Source: Phlebopus portentosus (lineage: Eukaryota; Basidiomycota; Agaricomycetes; Boletales; Boletinellaceae). Taken from it: a DNA stretch of 64,000 nucleotides. Of this stretch, positions 21,969-35,656 are shown in pieces (positions within the stretch are counted from its first letter, which is position 1; every line of letters starts with the position of its first letter). The stretch lies in the NCBI GenBank assembly GCA_037892935.1, contig JAYXKI010000022.1, forward strand, positions 1-64,000, given 5' to 3'. A program made the position numbers and the translations under genes. The notes beneath the pieces were generated by a model. It saw only the letters and a list, made by a program, of their open reading frames with translations, did not search any database and was not told where the DNA came from.

Positions 21969-24900
21969 CTAGCTGTGTAAAGGCATTTGCTGTGGCATCG
22001 GTCCCGAGTTGAGGCCAAGAATACCATTTTGAGATTGGCGGAACGGTGAGAGACGCGCTGTATCCGGCCACATAAAACTGCAGAAGAAAGGTAGGTCGAT
22101 GTTCAGAATGACTCTAAACAAAAGAATGACCAGAGGCGAACATACCCAGGCATCATCATGTTATCCCAGAATGCAGGGTTCTTGATCGCATGCATCGTCG
22201 CGAGCATGTCTTCATCTTGCATCGGGCCATAACCGAACGGTCCAGCTCCCATGCCCATTGCGAATTGCAATCCTTCGGAACTGCTCAGCTCAAGCGGACC
22301 CGTGCCGATTGCATATGTCGCCTCGGCCTCGTAAATCGGTGTGTCCATGGGCGTATTTGAGGTCATCGAGATTGGACTGGCGAGCGTACCCTGGTGCGGA
22401 ACGAGCTCAGGAACAGATCCTCCGCCTACATGTGCCCCAGAGCCGGCCAGCGTGCGCTGAGATCCACCATGCTGCGGAGAAGTTCCGCCTTGCGAGCCTG
22501 TGTTGACATGAAATACAGTCTGCGTCGGACCCCCACCGGGATGCATCGGGCCTGGTGCCCCATGTCCGTCTGAGTCAGGCATCTGACTGTCGGAAGGTCG
22601 ACTGGGGTGTAATCGCCCACTTGAAGATCCTCCAGGTTGGTGCTTTGCGAGGAGTCCAGCAAGAAATCGTGCATAGAGCTTTGGAGTATGACGGTCGTCG
22701 ATGGAGACTTCGCTTGATGCCAGCACTTGGATGAGCTTCCCTATGAGAGCAAAGATCTGATTCGACTGTTCTCTAGTGACGAAGTTCGAGAACTCAGGAC
22801 GAAGCAACTATTCATCGCTCGAATCAGTAAAGGAAAGAATGAAACTTCAGGTGAGGTCTAAACGCACCTTCAGCAAGAACGCGGATGCGAAGGATGCAAA
22901 GACAAAATGACCATCCGGTGAGTAGCGGAAGTAGCCGCTCGGAGCAAGAACATCAATAACACATTTAATGACATTGGTTGCAGCGTCCATGCACTGAGGG
23001 GATCGAATTCAACTACTGTTCAAGCATCCAATCGAAAGGTTCTCACTTTATTGAAAAACAGCTCATCGCCCTGATGAAATCCTCGGCGATACGCCTGTTG
23101 GAATCCGAACGAGTACATCACAAGCCGAGAGTAGTTCGTGAGGCTGGCAAGAAATACGTCAAGGTTATCCAATGAGACGATGGGCAACGATAGCTCACAA
23201 GGGAAGTAAGATGCTGCGGAACTTGCAACCGTTGTCTGTGATCCAAGTCAGTATCCTATAACGTCACGAGTTATAGTATAGTGTCAATTACCTTCTGGAT
23301 CTGAATCATCCTTGAACCTCTGAGTCCATTCAACGAAGTACTCTTCCAGAACAGCATCATGCCTCAATACAATCTCCCGGAAGTCCGAATTCTGTAGTCA
23401 CATCAATAAATAAAGGGATTCGCGAAACGCGAAAGGAAGGTGCACGGACCTGATTAAGCCCGGTAGGCGAATCCTTATCCGAATATATCTCCTCGTGAAA
23501 CGCGGCAACGATTCGCAAAAGCGAACTATAAGCGCACAGATGCACGTCATACGGATGATTATACTTCGAGCGCTTGTACCAATCTTTCGAATTCCGGATA
23601 ATGCTGAGTTGTTTGCTGAGTATCAGTATGAGTTCCATTCAACGACGAGGAAGGGCTTTAAAAGAGAGGACACCTACTAGTCTTCTTTGATCGTCGAGGG
23701 TTTCCCAAATTGCGTTGCTGTTGAGCGGTCGAGATTGAAGCAGATCATCCATACGCGCGTGCGATTCAGGATCTCGCGTTCATGCAGCTCACTTGTCGGC
23801 TTCGTGCTGCTTGCTTGGTGCAAATTTAAGTCTGTCGCAAGCCGAATAGCCAAGCCGATATACAGCCAGCTGCGGTCCTCTTCCCAGCGACGTGCGGGAA
23901 CGGCATAGACGGCCATGAGAATGTATGCCTGGCACAGCTCGACAGATTTCCATCCATCAATGAGTGCAGTTGCAGCGGCATGCTTAGCAAAGTGCATCGC
24001 TATTGCGTAGATTTCTGCCTTCTCACGATAGTACCGAGAAGAAATTGCGCAGACGACTGTGAAGAGGAACGGACAACGAGCAAACGTTGATGCGGGAGTA
24101 TGAAGTTCGGGATCCAAAAGGGATAAGAATGGCTATAAATCAGGCATCATCAGGCTCGAGCTTAAAAGATGAGATAACTACCGATTAACTTACATTCACT
24201 TTCTCATAGAAACTGAAAGGACAAGTAGAAATATCAGTTAAGTATGCTGAAATATTACTACAATGTGCAGTTCACTTACATCTCGAACAACTTTTCCACA
24301 TCCTCGGCATTCACAAGTCCATGCACAAGGATTTCAGGAGGACTATGCCTCTCAATCAACATCTTCCTCACATGCAAATCGCTCGCCGGACCGGGCAGGA
24401 AGTACGTCTCGTTCGCAACACCAACATTCGTGTCGTCATCCGCCTCACTCTCGAGATCTTTTGCACTCCCTATGGTACTTCCACCGGCTCCACCACGTCC
24501 ATTCGAATGTTCGCTCCGCGTGCGCGAACGTTCTTTACGCTCCCTCGCCCGGCCAGCGTGATTCGAGATCGACAAATTGGCAAGCAGACCGATGGGTACC
24601 GCATCATCCGGCAAGGAGTCATTTTGCCTTAACGTCTCCGAAACAGCTGCCGCATTGGCTTCCTGCTCTCCAGATGCAGGTGCAAGTAACGAAGCATCGA
24701 CTCCATCTGCAGGGTCAGGCTGCTCGTGCTGGTCGTCCAGTTCATCTTCACTGTCACTCAGGTCCTCTCCGTCCATGCCCGCTTGCTTCCTCCTGGCGTG
24801 CCTCTCGAGGGCACGTGCCGTCCTGGGCCCAGCGCCCGCGCCAGGCTGATTCTGCGCGCTCTGCTGCAAGCGCTCAAGCCATTGAATGACATTCCGCGAA

Positions 24901-27900
24901 CCTTGGGCATCAGACGGAGAAGAAGCCATGCGATAGGCCGCTATGGACAATGGCGTAGCCATGTATGGATTATGAAGCTAGTGCAATGCAATACTAGTCA
25001 GTATGACGTAATAGACATCATATCAAGAGTCTAAAGCGGGATGAAGCAGATGCGCTCATAGGGCTCCGAACACCGAGACCCAAGAGCTCCGGAGCGAATC
25101 ACGACGCTAGCGTATACGAGACGAAGGAGGATATTGGACGGAATATTCGACTCACCTGCTTAAGTAACGATTCAATGATCGCATCTTTCTGCCTAATCTG
25201 CGCAAGGAGGTATTCGCGCTTGCTGTTGTCAGGAGTGTCAATCACATTCACAAAAGCGTCATCGTCGTTAAAGTCGGTAGGTAAGTCGGTAGGAAGAGTG
25301 CGCGAGCACGTTGGACAAATGTCGAGTGAAGCCATGACAAACAAAAAGGAACCCCAAATCCGACGTTATGTCCAAGAGGTGGGGTATGATCCCGAAAGAT
25401 AGCCCGAGGCCACGCAAGTTATACCAATCACCAAAGCCAAAATGTCACAACCCGGCGTCCACAGAGTTGCGAAAAGCAGCGTGCAGAACACGATGCAGGA
25501 ACACGAAACAGTCGGTCCAGCCCCGGGTGCCCGTCCGAGTCAATATGTCGAACCAGACAGACAGGAAGGATCACAGTGGAGCGGAAGGTGAGGCGAGATG
25601 GGATTGAGGGTCCGTGTGTAATGCGATGTGCAAATGCAATGCAAACGTAGCCCGTAGTCGCACAACAGTCACCGCAAAAAATTTGTTGTTGTTCGGATGT
25701 TCCGAACGCACAGTAGTGGAGATGGAGTAGGGTTAGACGGAAAGGAGTATGAGCACGGTCCGAATGAAGCGAGCCGCGAATCCGGGGAGGAAAGGTAAGT
25801 TGCCAGTAGCAGGCAAGCGAATAGCGGGGTATGAAATGACAAGTCGAAGTCAAGACAGGGATAGGACGAGAAACGACATTCCCGAGCCCGACCGAAGTCA
25901 TGATTCATATACAAACCCATCCACCACAAAATTTACCGGTAGTGCAAACAAGCGGAACGCGCCGTAAGAGGGGCGTTCGCGGATACGGTAACATATTCCA
26001 AATCCATCCAATACGGTCGAGATGCGCACAAGGGTGGACGAAGTGAAAAGGGGTTTGGATGAAGACGCAGGCGTCAGGCGACAACCAATAAGCCGGACGT
26101 GCGGCAGGAAGGGAGACGAGACCAGGAGACCAAAAACGGTGCATTGGATGACGAAAGGCAGTGACCACACCGATGTAGTGCAGAAGCGTCGATAGAACGA
26201 AGGGCCAAGGTGAGACCAAAAGGAGCAATAGAAAACAGTTCAGTCAGTAACCGATATCCTCATACACCAGAAAGGCAAGAAGAGCTAAAACGGAACAGTA
26301 GGAAATAATGGAAATGCGGATCGGAGTATGAAAAGGAAGATCGGGGTCGAATGGAACAGAGAGCGGAAGCTGATTAAGGATGCGGGAGAAGAGGATAATA
26401 ATGGGAGAAGAAAGAGAAGACAAGAGAAAAACTGACTTTGGTGCGGAGCGAGGTTTGCGACCTTCAACGATGCACGCATGACCACCGGCCTTGCATCGCT
26501 TGCAAACATTATCGCCCTGCGGGAACTCACACTTCATCTGTTCTCGGCATTCCACATTCAGTTCACAACCATCGAAGTTATCGCCGGAATCAAAGTCGGG
26601 TGCAAAATCCATGTCCATGTCGATATCCAAGTTGGAGTCGATTTGCGGGTCCATGAGAAAGGAAGTATAGAAGTCGAAACCAGCCCAGTCCCATTCATAA
26701 AGGAAGTTGAGAATGGCAAGGGTCGACGCGAAACAGCGGATCCCGTACGTCAGTCAGTGCCGAGTCGACGTAACGCCACAGAGCACCAAAGACGAGTCAA
26801 ACCCCGTATTCCAGAACATTGAAAGTAGAGCGGAGCGTGCGCCGCAACGATGCGGGTCATTCCAAATTCGGTCAAGAGGGCGTAAGCGGGAGGTGGAGAT
26901 TCGTCCAGCCGGGCGATGCAACACGTTGCATATGGATGACGGCCAGGATATTCGATGACGAGCAGGCAAGGAGGGTCCAGATTGCAGAATAACGGTACAG
27001 CAAATCGCCGGACGGCGTACCAGACGTCCAGGCGAACAGGGACATCATAACAGCCCCGTGATACAATTCAGGATAAACCATTCCCACCAGCAGCGAGCAA
27101 TTAGCGTGGCAAACCATCCAAGACATACAGGCGGTTCAAAATGACCGGTTACCAGAGCAAGCGACGTTGTGGTCAGCAGGCCGAGTTCGATCCAGAGTTA
27201 GGAGAAGGCGAGACGGAGTTGACAGAGTTGCGGAGGCAGCGCATTCAAAGTACCAAAAGTGTTGAATGGCATAACAATTTCATATGCAGGCGTTTGAGAA
27301 TCCCGATGAGAAATGTTATAGAAAGAGGAAAAATACAGTGAGCTTGAATGGTCTTCAACGGAAACGGAACGAAGCACGAGACGAAACGTACCTTGAGCTT
27401 CTTGCAATGCGTACATGCTCCAGGCCTGCTAAGTCACGATTCATCATTGGAGCCCGCAAGGCGGATGAGAAGAACAACCGAAAATCCACGACCGAAGCCG
27501 AGTATGCAAAGGTAGATAGGAGCACAGGTGCAATCCAACCACCGAAATGCGGTGCATAGCCGGCATCGCCCCATACAAATGCCAAGTACACAACCATGTT
27601 CACGATTGCACATTCCCAGTTGTACCACAAGGCGAATCAGAAACCATGTATGACCGGTTCAGACCACCCATGCGTATGTGCATTTTGAAGTGTTTCATCG
27701 TGTTTGAATGATGGGTAGGAGAGACGAACGGGAAATACCGAATAACACGTAATCATGTCCGGAAACGGAGATCGACGGGTTAAGCGCCCGTGATAATTAA
27801 AACGCCAGTATTTTTCAGATCGCCGATCCAGATGTAGTGAATGAGGTCCGAAAACCAAGGGAAGCGATCGATCGTCAGCAAATCTTCTGGTAGTGTTCGA

Positions 27901-29918
27901 AAGCGGAAGGAAAAGAAACAAAGCGAAGAACAACGAAATGAAAACGAAGTGTACTCACAGTCTTGCACTCTGTCCACCTACAAGATTCGCAAGCGTAGGA
28001 ATGCCACTTGGGCCAGACCAAGGAGCGCCTCCTGCACCACCAGCAGGGAAGCTGCCCGCTGGAGGACCATGAGTCCACGATGGGAACGAAGTTCCGAACA
28101 GTGGATTCTGTGCTGGGTTAGCACTGGTCGGACCACCAGCACCAAGTTCATCTTCTGAATCATCATCTGAACCGTCTGAGGCGTCTGCTGTGCGCGTGCG
28201 TTTGGTGCGCTTGCGCCTCGCGGAGGCACCTTGACTGGAAGGAGTATGCACTTGCTTCGGACCCTGGCCTTGAGTCTGCTTTTGCTGAGTGGATGGGGAT
28301 TGCTGAGGCGGTAAGGATGCTCGAACTGTCCCTCTCCTTCCTGTCCTTCCCGGTGGTTCTGTGCCTGTAGAACGACTCCAATCTTTCTGCACTTGCCCTC
28401 TCTGCCCTCCCTGGCTCATCTGACCAGCTCCTTGCATCTGATGAGGTTGGCCCGTCTCGGGTATGCCAGACACTTCTCCGACGTTGCTATTCCACAACGG
28501 AACCGGCGGAGTGCCCGTTCCCGTTCCCGCTGAACTAGGGAAGGAGTCGAATCCCGGCCCAGCGCCCGCGGCACCTGACGAAGACGGAGGAGGGAAGTAT
28601 ACGTCGAATGGTTGCTCTGGGAGGCCATGATGTGCAAATTGCTGCTGCTGGCCCGGCTGACCTTGGTGCTCGTATCCCTCGTAGAAGAACCCGGCTGAAC
28701 CAGCACCTGGAGGCGCACTTGGCGTACCACCACCTGAGGGTAAGGACTGCGTACTCGCCGAAGCAGGAGAAACACTATTGAGCTGGTGTTGATGCTGCTG
28801 ATGGAGGGCATGCTGTTGTTGGGCATGGGCGGAAGGGTGGCCGTACACCTGCTGATGTTGTTGATGGCCTTGATGTTGGGGTGCAAAGGAACCAAACCCA
28901 ACATTTACGTCGACCATGCCTTCCAAACCTTCGTAGCCTCCGTATCCACCAGCATCGATCCCATACTCGCCCTGTCCCTGCGCATAGCCCATCTGGCCTT
29001 GGTGGGCATGATGATGAGCTTGCTGTTGCTGCTGGTGCATCATGAAAGTCGCGTAGTCGAGGGCAGGTTGGGGATGAGAGGGCGCGTCGGGGTCGTAAAA
29101 GGAGGGGTGGGCGCCTATAGCCGGCATTCGTGACCGGCTCTGGCTTTGCTTCGAAGACGGGTTATTATTCGTGTTAGCGCCTGGATTGGCAGAAAGAGCG
29201 GCGGATAAAGCGGGCGGAGGATGATGAGTGGCAGAAGATGATGAAGCGGCGGAGGAGAGAGGGTGAACGTGAGCGTGGGACTCCACGTCGACGTCAATCG
29301 GACCACGCTGGCGTACCGTACCAATATCACAAGCGCGATTGCGGCGTTGGTACAAAGCGTCAATGGTCAATAACGACAAGGACGGGGACGACGGCGAGGA
29401 CGCAATGAATGCAGGGTCGAGGAGAAGGAAGACAAAACCAGATGTCAGCTCAGCGATCAGTATCGATAAAGAGAGCGAGAAAAAAGATTGCGCAGGAAGA
29501 GAAGGAATACAAGCGCGATGACCATGTATGGATATTAATTATTCCATCCATTAATCATCTCGAGAAGTATCAGTATGCACTTGTCAGCATCGGCCATATC
29601 TCAGCGCCCAATAATTCTATCTAGTCAAGTAGCCGTCCATCCTATCGCGTGATGCACGTCCTAGCCCTCACCGTAGAGCTACAGCTATTCGCCGGTCCAC
29701 CCGGAGAAAAGAAGAGAGAGGGGAAGAAAACAAGCAAACATTCCACCATAGGCGCCGACACACCAAAATGGATAATAAAAATAAACAGAATAAGGACGAG
29801 AGACTCGACTCACCCTACTCCCAACAGTGCTAGAACTAGACTGGAATCTCGGGTCGCTGCCTGAACCGTCGTTATATCCAGGCCGAAGAGAGGAGCCAGA
29901 GCCACCGGCTCCAGACAT
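21969..29918 (-). CDS. Zn2Cys6 fungal-specific transcription factor, about 14 exons
   Basis: Nuclear DNA-binding regulator with a Gal4-type zinc cluster and a fungal transcription factor (Fungal_trans) middle domain. Exons that can be placed: 29918-29814, a large exon ending at 27959 (start between about 29380 and 29130, not resolved), 27425-27392, 26537-26437, 25222-25156, 24977-24280, 24212-24194, 24132-23678, 23603-23450, 23391-23292, 23213-23047, 22993-22868, 22807-22146 and 22077-21969. The zinc cluster is ACTHCKKLK joined to MKCEFPQGDNVCKRCKAGGH plus AC, giving six Cys in the C-x2-C-x6-C-x8-C-x2-C-x6-C pattern. A coiled-coil linker (REYLLAQIRQKDAIIESLL) follows. The N-terminal part is rich in Gln, His, Gly and Pro (residues about 40-450, activation-type). 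The middle domain contains FLFTVVCAISSRYY and WLYIGLAIRLATDLNLH. The C terminus is Gly/Pro/Gln-rich and ends PQQMPLHS. Total length is roughly 1,330-1,400 aa. Target genes are unknown. Confidence 0.82.
25156..25344 (-). other. Possible alternative first exon of the transcription factor
   Basis: An ATG at 25344 opens a frame (MASLDICPTCSRTLP and on) that runs without a stop straight into the REYLLAQ exon in the correct frame. An internal promoter in the 1.2-kb intron would give an isoform without the zinc cluster. No splice acceptor lies just before the ATG. RNA evidence is needed. Confidence 0.3.
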
Positions 29919-32629
29919 TCCGTATCGCGAGTCTTCTTTAACCCGTGAAATATCTTTTTAGTTATTGGTTCGCGTGCACCTGTCGCGCGGTTTCGTGTTG
30001 TGAAGGTGTTGTTGTTCTACGTAGCGTGGTGCTGTCCTTGCCGAGGTGAGATGGACGAAACAAGGCGTCTGACTGGCCGTTGTGCCTACCGCAAGCGAGG
30101 ATGTAGAAACGCCGGGGGTAGGTCAGTCAGGTCGACAAGATGAAAAGGGCTCAACTGTCGAAAAATGTGGGGCAGGAGAAGGCGATGATCGGTCGAAGGG
30201 AAGAATGAGATAATTATTTTTTTTTTTTCGAAATGGAAAACTAGCCAGCAATAGCAATAGCAACGGATGCAGATCGTGTTTGAGTGCGTATACAAAGGAG
30301 AGCTTGAGTCTGTTAGGTGGACCGGTGGAAGCACAGTGAAAGTCCCGGTGAGTTGAGAGTCGTCTACGGATGGCTAAGCCGTCTCTCGATATCTCGTCCG
30401 TCCACGTGCTATTCACAAGAGATTCCGCCCTAGATTCGCAATCCCCTCTTCAAGGTTACGGACGCAATTTTAGGTGGTCTGGATGAGTGATCAGTCTCTG
30501 ATCCTTGTCCTCCCGTTTGGGTTGCCAATTCCAGCGCCCCAATCGGCGGATGACGCACAGTTCTAGGTCTATTCTAAGCCCAAGGAAGAGTTATTGTGAG
30601 AAATCAATCATAAAATGTAGTCCCAGATAAGAAAGATAAAATAAAAATAATTGTAACAAAAAAGGACGGAAGAAAGGGAATATATGAGGATGATGAGCAC
30701 GGGATGAGAGGTGAGACGCGAGTTACGAAACACGAGGCATCACGCAGTGGCGGCGGCGTCACGCGGGCACGAGCATAGACTGCGTGACATTGCACACGGG
30801 TTGCGGTGCCCAAGAAACATAAGCATCTTACCATCTCATCGATAACCTTTTCATATGAAAAGAAGGGAAATAGTACAGTTTGACGAGCCGCGGACTCACC
30901 TTCTTCAACTTCTTTGCTGCCCTGTCACTGTCCCTGTCTCTACTCACGACGGATGGCGGATGGCGGATGGACCCCAGGCTCTTGAGTCCTGGATGCTTCT
31001 TCTTATCTCCTCGCAACTGAATACAACACAACAATGACAATAACGATAACACTCTTCCGTGCAGCGCTCGCTGTCGTGTCTCGTCTCGGCTCAACGCAGA
31101 TCGTGGAACGTGTCACGTCCTCGACAGTCAACTGTCTACGATCGTCGATCTCACAGTACGTATGTATATCCGCGGAGTTGTCGTACAGAAGGATTAGCAG
31201 GGAGGGATGGACAAGTCCACGTTCAGTCTCATTCTCTCTATGCTATGTATATTCTCAACCTCCCCCCCCTCCCCGAACCTTCGCTACACAGCTTACAGCC
31301 CAACACGAAAATCCTGACTAACGCATCTCGGAGATGAACTCCGCAGCTGCTCTAATTCATCCTCCGCCAGCCCTGGCGCCCTGCGCGGAGAGTCCGAGAC
31401 GAGAGAAATGTCCCTCACAAGACCCAAGACCTGACCTTATCGCTTGTATTTTCGCTGCAAGTGGATCGTTGCAACATAGCAATGACTCCATGCCTGCATC
31501 GGCCCTGCTCAGCCCCCGACAACACGAGCTCGATATATAAGCACCTTTATTTCTCACTCGAATGGAATAAGGTAGAGTGGATTCGGAGCGGGATTCGTCG
31601 GACGGGACGGAGCGAATTAGTTTGGATTCGGATTGAGTTCCGCGTGTGCACTGCACTGCTATGCACAGGAACGAGATTCAGTCATTCGACTGGTATTGGA
31701 TGATTATTTTGATTCCCTACGTCTATCTGCGAAAGCTCGCCGCGTTACGAATTTGGCTGTCGTGCATCCACCGGATGACGTTCAGGTATCAAATTTTTTT
31801 CTGCGATGCGCGGCAAGCTCGGAGTCACATCCACTATTGACGCATGTTCTTCTCTGATATTATCCATTTAATTTATGGTACATCAATCATCCACACGACG
31901 AGCAACAACCTTCTAGTATGAAACAAATTACACCTAGCTATCACACTCAATCAACCTCCTGACCCCATATGCGTCTTCTCAAAATCAAACTTCTAAGTTC
32001 AGCTACATTCGCATCTCCACTAGCAATAAGTGGCACTTCTTCTCCTTCTCGATCAAAAGATCTGATCATCTTCACCATCTCGGACGAAGTCCACTTCCGC
32101 TGCGCGTCTAATATTTACTTATCTACTTTCTCTCTAGATCTGTGTTCATTGCCATCATCGTGGTGCACCGCTTTGATTCCGCTCTTGCACAGCATTACAG
32201 TCTTTTCCATATAAGTCTTGCGACACGTGCATTTCACGTGAAATGAGCCGGGTCTGAGCCAAAACATCGAAAATAGGATTGAATAATGGACATTTTCTTT
32301 GTAGATATGGCACAATACCCATTGATTAAGCACTCTAAAATTGGCTATAGTCTCAAGGGATATGAATATGTGAAAATTGAAGTGATACATCAAGAGTGCA
32401 AGAGGCAAGAGGCAAGACAACCACTGTTTCCTCTCATATTTTCACTGAGGTTCAAAAATTATTGCTTCTCTATACCTGCCCTAATTTTTTTTTCTTCACT
32501 CATAAATTAAGTACAACACTATAGCAATATTCCCTGTGAGTTTGAAGCAGATCCATGCAGTATTCAGCACCGGCAAGGTTTACATTCTGCTTTAAGCTGT
32601 CCTACCCTCCTTATCTTATAACTTGCCCT
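29919..32629. other. Gene-poor region upstream of the transcription factor
   Basis: 2.7 kb with no recognisable gene. It holds the transcription factor promoter, a T run near 30218-30229 (A run on the coding strand) and a short tandem repeat of GGATGGC units near 30950-30970. From about 32,280 the sequence becomes AT-rich and CpG-poor, marking the approach to the retrotransposon nest. Confidence 0.45.
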
Positions 32630-32636
32630 TGTTGGA

Positions 32637-34245
32637 TGTTAGGACCAGTGTTTTTGGATGAGGTGGTCAGTCCGAGCATACCAGAACAAGTCCCTGCTTC
32701 CTCCTTCTGACAATGTATAATTGGAGAGTAGAGTAGCAAAGATTAGATGTATTACTAAGAAGCGAGCTATAGGCTCAAGCTTGACCCAGCAGTAGAGCAG
32801 AGTTTCAATCAAAGGGGTACAGCTATGATTGAGAGTACAAAATAATTTTGCTGAGGGACAACACCCCACTCAGCTGGCACCTTAAATAAACTTTCTACTA
32901 AATACTGCCAACTACCAAATACTACCAACTAAGCCTCGCTATTAGCCACGACAAAATATTTCAGCAGGTGTCACTACTACTGCCTATCACCTGTGTTGCC
33001 ACCAAGTCCTAGCACCCAGTGTTGCCACTGCTCCTAGGGACTGGTGATATCACCAATTATTTCCTTCCATATTAGGCTGGCTTCTATTTACTTCCATTAC
33101 TCCAAAGCTTATTCTGCGCTTCTTCTAATCACTATTTCTATTATATGTTAATCCTGTCTGTAAATCCTCCTATGAGAGATTTCTTCTATATGCCAAGATC
33201 TCACTTCTTTAGTGCTCTGTTTCCTCAGCCAAGCTTCTGTCACTAGTCTTCTATCATGAGGCTGACTATGACCTCAGGGTTCAGAATCGACAACCCCTGC
33301 CAATCTTCTAAGGTTAATCTCAGTGGCTGTATAAACTTGGCAGATACCCTTCTGTACCTTGCTGCTATACTAATGTTGGAGTACTATAATCCAGTGCCTA
33401 ATATTAACCTGAACCTTTATCTTAGATGTTTTGTCCTATACCATTCATCAACTGTAATAACCTCTTCTTCCAATCATTCCCATGCTTCTAGTATTTGTTC
33501 TGTTACTTCTTCTGTAAGACTTTCAATGTCCAATGACAGCTTATAATATACTGGCCAATCAACTTCTACTGCAGTGTTTTGGCACAAGGTCTGGTGATGA
33601 TGCTGATTGATCTAAGCTCTCATGCAGACCTTCAATGCATAGACATCCCTACCATTGAGCCATATGGATATCTCATGGTCATATGTGCTCATTCCACTGT
33701 TCGGTAATGATTAGTCTATTGTTTGTTCTAAGGGTCTGGGCTTATGTCAAATCTTGGCATCAGCTGCCTCTCTTGTTACTAAGCACTCTATGAAGTTCTT
33801 GAGAAGCCACTCCAAAAGAACCCAACTCCTTTGATATGCCAAATAGCAATTTGCACACACTAGGCTTTTATGAACTAAGCATCTGGTTGCACCACATCAA
33901 TAGTGTCTTCTCTGCAAAAGTTCCACATATCTTGCAATATTCTAGTCTTTCATCTGTACATAGCTTCATTCTGGTGGAGGAGTGTGTCCGATATGCATTC
34001 TGAATAATCCTTCTTACAAATTATATGAGTCCTCCCTCTCGTCACATTCGTCCTCATAATATTGTCAATCAGGTTTCTCTGAAACGTCTTCAGCAGCTAC
34101 CTTGTCAAGTACTTGCTACATTAGTGGGTGAGAATTGCCTCCACTATTTTGTCTCTGAAGCCTTTCAAAATACTCTTGATTAGACTGCATAATTTGGTGT
34201 ATAAGGTGTCTGATTCTATGCCAGGTATCCACAATTTTTGTAATA
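32637..34245 (-). repeat. 3' LTR of element X (X1, 1609 bp)
   Basis: Starts TGTTAGGACCAG on the plus strand and ends at 34245 against the purine tract. It aligns along its length with X2, X3 and X4. It contains a decayed copy of the U3 ORF. Confidence 0.85.
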
Positions 34246-34257
34246 TTCCTCCCCCTA
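34246..34257 (-). other. Polypurine tract of element X
   Basis: On the minus strand a run reading TTAGGGGGAGGAA directly precedes the 3' LTR, the expected plus-strand primer of an LTR retrotransposon. Confidence 0.7.
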
Positions 34258-35656
34258 AGATCCACTTTGGACTGCAAGGAGAGTGTAGATTCAATTAATT
34301 GTGATAGCTATAATCTTGCTGTTTTATATAGCAGCCTCCTAAGCCTAAACCTTCTAGTGTACCAGTAGCTAATTCCTCTTGACTGGAATAATTGTAGCAC
34401 TGTATATCCAGAGTTTATAATTCAAAGCCTTATTAAGTGTTGGCTTCTAACTTACTAGATGCTTCCCAACATGCTAGGAATAGTTTAATGATGTATTCAG
34501 ATCAAATATGACCTCACTTAGTGTTGGTCCCAACTTACAAGGTACTTCCAAGTATACTTGGAATAGTTTAACAACTTATTTAGGTCAGATCCAGGCCTTC
34601 CTAAGCCTTGCTGCACTCACTATCTGAGGAGTCAGCCTAAAACCAATCCTTATATGAAGGATTCCCTTTCTCATCTAGTAGATCCCATCTGTGGACTAGT
34701 AGCACCCTGCTTTGAGTGAATAGCCTTTTTGCAGCTCTCTAATAATGTTTATACCATTCCAGATAACTGAAGTCATACTGCTTGATACCTATCTTGTTTT
34801 AGTATTTTCTTCATTTGATTACCCTCTAAGCTACAGACTCTCCCAGTACTGTACTTAGGAACTCATCATCCTCCTTCTTGATGTTGATTACTCTCTGTAT
34901 AGAGTCTATAATATTCACAATCTTCTTTCTAGAGGGAAGATCTATTGTATCTGGCTAATGATTCCTCTCGTGATACTCTCACAATTTCCCTGGAGCATTG
35001 TATAGCCCCTTTACAGGTTCTCAGATATTCTCCTCCTCTGGGTAGCTGAGCTATTTAACCTGATATTCCTATCTATTGTGCTATTTTCTTATATCTCGGA
35101 TTACTTCAACCTTATATTTAGTTTCTCCAGTGATGACTTTTGGTGGTAGTCTTGTTCTCTGTGCTGGATCCTTTCATTCTTGATAAGGAATTAATAGTCC
35201 TGCATAAAACACTGGGTAGTTCCTCAGTTCCTTTGGGAGATCTAACTTATAATTGACTGGCCCATGCTTCACAATACTTTAATAAGGTTCTAGGTTTCTA
35301 TCCTCTAGCTTCCTCATAGGAACTAGCAGGGTTAGATTCTATCCATCTAACATAACTTTATCGCTGACTTTGAATGATGGCATTAAGCCTCAGTATTTAT
35401 CTGCAAACTTCTTTATCACGTTTCATGCCTATTCTAGCACCTTTGCTGCTTCTTCTTAATTCTTCTTACATATCACCACATAGTCTTGTGTTTCTCAGAT
35501 TGGAAACTTAAATTCTACTTCCGGCTGAAATCTATACACCAATTCAAATGGTGTCTTGCCTGTACTAGAGTGAGATTGGCTATTGTAGGCAAATTCTACT
35601 ATAGGCAGGTGCTTGTCCCAATCATCTTATTACAAGCTGGAATAGCAATATAACAG
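34258..35656 (-). pseudogene. Decayed 3' end of element X pol
   Basis: AT-rich remnant between the integrase core and the 3' LTR. By position it should hold the integrase C terminus and possibly a chromodomain, but no motif is readable with confidence. Confidence 0.4.

Noticed and set aside
23214..23291. Nearest upstream AG (about 23235) as acceptor in the transcription factor gene
   Set aside because: It puts a TGA in frame after a few codons; the next AG at 23214-23215 restores the frame into the conserved FPCELSLPIV segment.
24263..24889. Long plus-strand open frame (about 208 codons)
   Set aside because: Antisense to the transcription factor exon 24977-24280, whose protein continues a spliced, recognisable family; the plus frame has a biased composition with no domain.
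29130..29380. N-terminal part of the large Gln/His-rich exon read as certain coding sequence
   Set aside because: Two phase-compatible acceptors exist (before the RGPID and the SRSRMPAIG segments), so the exon start is left open.
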